Assembly (NCBI GenBank): GCA_035490315.1
Contig: DATHET010000334.1
Location: 4,710 to 68,709 of the forward strand
Origin: JADJQU01 sp035490315
GTDB lineage: Bacteria; Planctomycetota; UBA1135; GCA-002686595
Direction: 5' to 3'
DNA length: 64,000 nt
In this document: positions 60,620 through 64,000 of the stretch, one piece after another
How positions within the stretch are numbered: position 1 is the first letter of the stretch
Layout: each line of letters begins with the position of its first letter
Translations under genes and position numbers: made by a program
Notes under the pieces: generated by a model
Databases searched by the model: none
What the model saw: only the letters and a program-made list of their open reading frames with translations
What the model was told of the DNA's origin: nothing

Positions 60620-62869
60620 TCAGGGGCAGATCGTCCATTCCACGCCGTCGGACAACGTCGCGTTGCCCGGAGGCGAGAAGCCGTTGTCACGTCCCCACGC
60701 CTGACAATCGACGACCGTTCCCGGGACCGTCAAGTAAGGCTGCGGCGTTCCGCCGAGAGCTCCGGCCGCGAACGCGTTGAAATCCAGCGCGTACACTCCC
60801 GAACAGTCGTTCGGCGGAGGGTTGCCGCCCGAGCCGAGCGGCGTCGAGCGGCGCACCGGCGCGCTCACGCAAAGCAATCCTCCGACGAACGGCACAGCGG
60901 CCCGGCCCGTGTTGCTGTAGAGCATCAGGCCCGGCTTGTTGTTGATCACGTTGCTCACGCTCACGACGAAACCCGAGCCCGCGCTCGCGCTCGGCGTGCC
61001 GCTCGAGCCAATCGCCGGCAGACACCCGAGTGAATTCGTCTTCGCGGTGCAATACGTCATGCTGCTCGGGCAATTGAATTCCACGCGCCCGACGGTACGT
61101 GACCCGGCGGCCGACACCCCGACGTAGGACAGCCAGGCCGGGAGCGCGGGCATGTTGCACCGGTCGTGGGCGTTACCCCCCCAGGCCACGACCGAGCCGT
61201 CACTGCGACGCGCGATGGTGTGAAGCTCGCCGGCCGCCACCTCGACGTAGGAGAGCCCGGCCGGAGGCGCGGGAATATTGCACTGGCCGTAGGCGTTGGT
61301 TCCCCAGGCCACGACCGAGCCGTCGCTGCGACGCGCGACTGCGTGATACTCGCCGGCCGCCACCTCGACGTAAGCAAGCCCGGCCGGGAGCGCGGGAACA
61401 TTGCATTGGTGGTAGTTGTTCTGCCCCCAGGCCACGACCGAACCGTCGCTGCAAAGCGCGACGGTGTAAGACATGCCGGCCGCCACCTCGACGTAGGAAA
61501 CCCCTCCCGGCAACGCGGGGGCGTTGCACTGGCCAAAGTAGTTGTTTCCCCAGCCCACGATCGAGCCATCGCTGAGACACGCGAGGGAGTGAGACCCGCC
61601 GGCCGCGACATCGACGCACGAGAGTCCGCCTGGGAACGAGGGAACGTTGCAATTGCCGTCGGAGTTGGATCCCCAGGCCACGACCGAGCCGTCGCTGCGA
61701 CGCGCCACGTTGTGAAAGCTCCCGGCCGCCACCTCGACGTAGGAGAGCCCGTTCGGTAGCAGGGGATGGTTGCACTGGCCGGAGCCGTTGTCTCCCCAGA
61801 CCGCTAACGTGCCGTCGCTGCGACGCGCGACGGTGTGATAACTGCCGGCCGTCGCGTCGACGTAAGAGAGCCCGGCCGGGAGAGCGGGCACGTTGCATTG
61901 GCTTTCGACATTTCGTCCCCAGGCCACGACCGAGCCATCGCTGCGACGCGCGGCGGTGTGGTATGCCCCGGCCACGACGTCGACGTAGGAGAGCCCGGCC
62001 GGGAGCGCGGGAACATTGGACTGGCCGGAATAGTTGGATCCCCACACCACGACCGAGCTGTCGCTGCGACGCGCAATGGTGTGCCACCCGCCTGCCGCCA
62101 ACTCGACGTAGGAAAGTCCGCCGGGGAGGGCGGGAACGTTGCACTGGCCTTCGACAGCTCGTCCCCAGGCCACAACCGAGCCGTCACTGCGACGCGCGAC
62201 GGTGTGATGTGCGCCGCCCGCCACCTCGACGTAGGAGAGCCCGGCCGGGAGCGCGAGAACGTTGCACTGGCCGGAAGTATTGTGTCCCCAGGCCACGACC
62301 GAGCCATCGCTGCAACGCGCGATGGTGTGCCACCCGCCGGCCGCTACCTCGACGTAAGTGAGCCCACCTGGGAGCGCGGGAACATTGCACTGACCTTCGA
62401 CATTTCGTCCCCAGGCCACGATCGACCCGTCGCTGAGCAGGGCCAGGGTGTGAGACGCGCCGGCCACTACCTTGACGAAGGAGAGTCCGCCCGGGAGCGC
62501 CGGTACATTGCACTGGCCGTCGAAGTTGTTTCCCCACGCCACGACCGAGCCGTCGCTGCAACGCGCGACGGTGTGGGACCCGCCGGCTGCCACCTCGATG
62601 TAGGAGAGACCGCCCGGGGGCGCTGGGACTATGCACTGGCCGTTGCCGTTTTGTCCCATGGCCACGACCGAGCCGTCGCCGCGACGCGCGACGGTGTGAC
62701 TCCACCCGGCCGCCAACTCGACGAACGGTTCATCGCTCCATCGACCGTCGAACACGAACAGGCCCCGTCCGATGATCGCAGACTGCGCCGTAGCGTTGCC
62801 AGCCATTGCACCATGGATGCACAACGCGAGAACGAGAAGCACCAACAACCGCTGACTGAGTCGGATCAT
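60620..62869 (-). CDS. Secreted RCC1-like tandem-repeat protein with shared C-terminal module
   Basis: The product has 749 residues from MIRLSQRLLVLLVLALC, a signal peptide preceded by AAGGAAC. Residues 81-572 are twelve gap-free 41-residue repeats (consensus VPALPGGLSYVEVAAGGWHT and SDGSVVAWGxNxxGQCN), flanked by partial copies at both ends. The pattern is that of RCC1 blades, but with a shorter, very regular unit as in bacterial RCC1-like surface proteins. The last 150 residues are the Cys-rich module shared with the SBBP-like protein. A frame start at 63031 adds no signal and is rejected. Confidence 0.9.
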   Translation of the reverse strand: MIRLSQRLLVLLVLALCIHGAMAGNATAQSAIIGRGLFVFDGRWSDEPFVELAAGWSHTVARRGDGSVVAMGQNGNGQCIVPAPPGGLSYIEVAAGGSHTVARCSDGSVVAWGNNFDGQCNVPALPGGLSFVKVVAGASHTLALLSDGSIVAWGRNVEGQCNVPALPGGLTYVEVAAGGWHTIARCSDGSVVAWGHNTSGQCNVLALPAGLSYVEVAGGAHHTVARRSDGSVVAWGRAVEGQCNVPALPGGLSYVELAAGGWHTIARRSDSSVVVWGSNYSGQSNVPALPAGLSYVDVVAGAYHTAARRSDGSVVAWGRNVESQCNVPALPAGLSYVDATAGSYHTVARRSDGTLAVWGDNGSGQCNHPLLPNGLSYVEVAAGSFHNVARRSDGSVVAWGSNSDGNCNVPSFPGGLSCVDVAAGGSHSLACLSDGSIVGWGNNYFGQCNAPALPGGVSYVEVAAGMSYTVALCSDGSVVAWGQNNYHQCNVPALPAGLAYVEVAAGEYHAVARRSDGSVVAWGTNAYGQCNIPAPPAGLSYVEVAAGELHTIARRSDGSVVAWGGNAHDRCNMPALPAWLSYVGVSAAGSRTVGRVEFNCPSSMTYCTAKTNSLGCLPAIGSSGTPSASAGSGFVVSVSNVINNKPGLMLYSNTGRAAVPFVGGLLCVSAPVRRSTPLGSGGNPPPNDCSGVYALDFNAFAAGALGGTPQPYLTVPGTVVDCQAWGRDNGFSPPGNATLSDGVEWTICP
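61154..62629. repeat. Twelve tandem 123-bp units inside the RCC1-like gene
   Basis: The DNA encoding residues 81-572 is exactly 12 x 123 bp. Conserved blocks such as CCCCAGGCCACGACCGAGCC and GTCGCTGCGACGCGCGA recur in most units, so the array is repetitive at DNA level and prone to recombination. The phase coincides with the protein repeat. Confidence 0.85.
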
Positions 62870-63120
62870 GACGAGTTCCTTCGATGGCGTTGCGAGCGCG
62901 CGGGAGCGCTGCTGAATCTGCGAGAAAACGCAGGATAACACTGAATCTATTCCGGCGCTGCGCGGTTGCATCTTGGCGGTCAGCGCCGCGCGAATGTGCG
63001 GCAAGGACCCCTGGTTGAAAGACGCTGGCACTGCTTAAGACGGTGTGCGGGCGGACGACGGGCAGACTTTCCTGGAAACCGCGCCGACTCGAGCCGCCGA
63101 CGCGTCTGCGCGGAAAGTGC

Positions 63121-63672
63121 CTACCGTCTCGGCTCGTACCGCAGGACCACGCACCCCGAGCCGAACTCCAGGCGGCTCACGAGCTTCAAGTCGAGAGGCT
63201 TCGATAGCCCGGCGAACAACGTCGGGCCATGGCCGACCAGCCTGGGATGCACCACGAGCTCGTACTCGTCGATCAATCCCAGCTCGGCCAATGCCAGCGG
63301 AAGCTTCACCCCTCCCAAGAACAGTCCTTGGCCCGATTCCTGCTTGAGCTGCTGAACGGCCTTCCTCAAATCCCCGCGCACGAGCTCCGCGTTCCAATCG
63401 ACTCGGGGCAAGGTGCTCGACACGACGTACTTCTTGGCCGCGTCGATCGTCCGGGCGAAGGGTTCCATCCAGGCGAGCAGCGCCCCCGGCCGCACCGGCG
63501 AGCGAAACGCGGCTTGCATCATTTCATACGTCATTCGGCCGAAAAGGAGGGCATCGGCGCGGTTGAGGTTCAGGACGGCGTGACGATGCAACTCTTCGTC
63601 CGCGAGGATGGCCTGGTGGTCGCAGCACCCGTCCAAGGTGACGTTGATGGAATACCTCAGCGGTCTCGTCAC
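63121..63672 (-). CDS. RibD C-terminal / dihydrofolate-reductase-like protein
   Basis: The product has 183 residues from GTG 63672, preceded by GAGGTG. It starts RPLRYSINVTLDGCCDHQAI and has DALLFGRMTYEMM, KYVVSSTLPRVDWNAELVRG, LFLGGVKLPLALAELGLIDEYELVVHP and GPTLFAGL. This order is that of the stand-alone RibD-C/DHFR-like (YyaP) family. NADPH-dependent reductase activity is assumed from the fold; the substrate is unknown. Confidence 0.9.
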   Translation of the reverse strand: MTRPLRYSINVTLDGCCDHQAILADEELHRHAVLNLNRADALLFGRMTYEMMQAAFRSPVRPGALLAWMEPFARTIDAAKKYVVSSTLPRVDWNAELVRGDLRKAVQQLKQESGQGLFLGGVKLPLALAELGLIDEYELVVHPRLVGHGPTLFAGLSKPLDLKLVSRLEFGSGCVVLRYEPRR

Positions 63673-63736
63673 GTAAGCGCACCTCGAATCCGTGGGACTT
63701 GTGCTTCCGGGCCTACAAGAAAGGGACTCGCGATGA

Positions 63737-63785
63737 CTCGCAACTCCCTTCTGGATGGTAGCGCGGCTTGTCTTCGAGTTGACTC
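63737..63785. repeat. Copy B of the ~48-base diverged repeat
   Basis: It matches 50957-51003 with short gaps (CTCGCAACTCCCTT, GGATGGTAGCGCGGC, CTTCGAGTTGACTC). It lies 65 bases upstream of the minus-strand RibD-like gene and carries the same GCTACCATCC on that strand. Confidence 0.6.
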
Positions 63786-63806
63786 ACACATGCAAGCCGA
63801 GCACCG

Positions 63807-64000
63807 CTATTTGCCCTCGCGCTTGAACTCGAAGCGCCGGGGGGTGCCGCCCTTGGCGAAGCCGGTCGTGGCGCTCAGGCGACCCTCGGCCGGGAGCTCG
63901 TACACGAGGCGCTTCGGGTAGTCGTGGCGCGGATTGACGAACACGGCGCGCGTCGCGCTCGGCTCGGTGGCTCGCCACGGCGATCCCGAGTAATGGCCTG
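63807..64000 (-). CDS. DUF6265-like protein, 3' end only (cut by window edge)
   Basis: The last 64 codons are visible, ending at 63807. Residues include SPWRATEPSATRAVFVNPRH, then DYPKRLVYELPAEGRLSATT and ending RRFEFKREGK. The FVNPRHDYPKRLVYE block is like the F-E-N-P-x-H-D-F-P-x-R-I-x-Y signature of DUF6265 proteins. The N-terminal part is outside the window. Function unknown. Confidence 0.7.
   Translation of the reverse strand, partial: GHYSGSPWRATEPSATRAVFVNPRHDYPKRLVYELPAEGRLSATTGFAKGGTPRRFEFKREGK

Noticed and set aside
61154..62629. CRISPR-like regular repeats
   Set aside because: The units are directly adjacent 123-bp coding repeats without unique spacers and translate into RCC1-like blades.

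Overview
The window is a 64 kb piece of a high-GC bacterial chromosome with about 55 protein-coding genes on both strands, one tRNA, a TPP riboswitch and one strong candidate for an unassigned structured RNA. No rRNA, phage module, transposase or CRISPR array was found. The lineage is inferred, not proven. A type III glutamine synthetase, large secreted FG-GAP/ASPIC, RCC1-like and SBBP-like propeller proteins, an ECF sigma factor fused to a membrane-anchored exported region, and a Cys-rich C-terminal module shared by two surface proteins together suggest a Planctomycetota-like organism.

Layout. 1-10 kb: an M24 peptidase cut by the window edge, a 44-residue basic protein, a membrane sulfatase-superfamily protein, ApaH, a translationally coupled DprE1/DprE2-like pair, and a giant TPR/FG-GAP/ASPIC protein that ends in a very long perfect hairpin. 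10-20 kb: a serine-hydrolase homologue that has lost all its catalytic motifs, a coupled thioesterase/EamA pair, an ice-binding-domain protein followed by a second hairpin of the same family, a Nudix hydrolase, a degenerate S51-like protein, an acyl-CoA/ACP synthetase, and thiC with promoter and TPP riboswitch. 20-34 kb: a poly-Asp protein, glutamine synthetase III, tRNA-Met, and a three-gene operon of cupin, NifS-like protein and cysteine dioxygenase. Next come the candidate ncRNA, an esterase, a propeller and FecR-like anti-sigma pair, gltX, adenosine deaminase with an esterase, and queF. 34-47 kb: a large membrane protein, a DUF4863 protein, a YgiQ radical SAM enzyme, two small envelope proteins, a PrcB-like lipoprotein with an MFS exporter, a lipoprotein subtilase, an S9 peptidase, and an SPL-like radical SAM protein. 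47-64 kb has a more accessory character: pirin, a toxin-antitoxin pair with a palindromic operator, a Cys-rich protein, an AlkD-like enzyme, an AraC/GyrI regulator divergent from a VOC protein, the sigma fusion, two alpha/beta hydrolases, and two large secreted repeat proteins. It ends with a RibD-C/DHFR-like protein and a DUF6265-like fragment.

The most interesting points are as follows. (i) The cysteine dioxygenase operon contains a NifS-like enzyme whose catalytic Cys is Gly, which suggests a cysteine -> cysteine sulfinate -> alanine + sulfite route. (ii) A structured RNA with its own intrinsic terminator lies divergent to that operon. (iii) A single 902-codon ORF encodes sigma factor, transmembrane helix and seven carboxypeptidase-regulatory-like domains. 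(iv) Two long hairpins share the same terminal core sequence. (v) Two neighbouring surface proteins share a gap-free 150-residue C-terminal module. (vi) Several genes have a TANNNT box only 6-9 bases before the start codon, which suggests leaderless transcripts.
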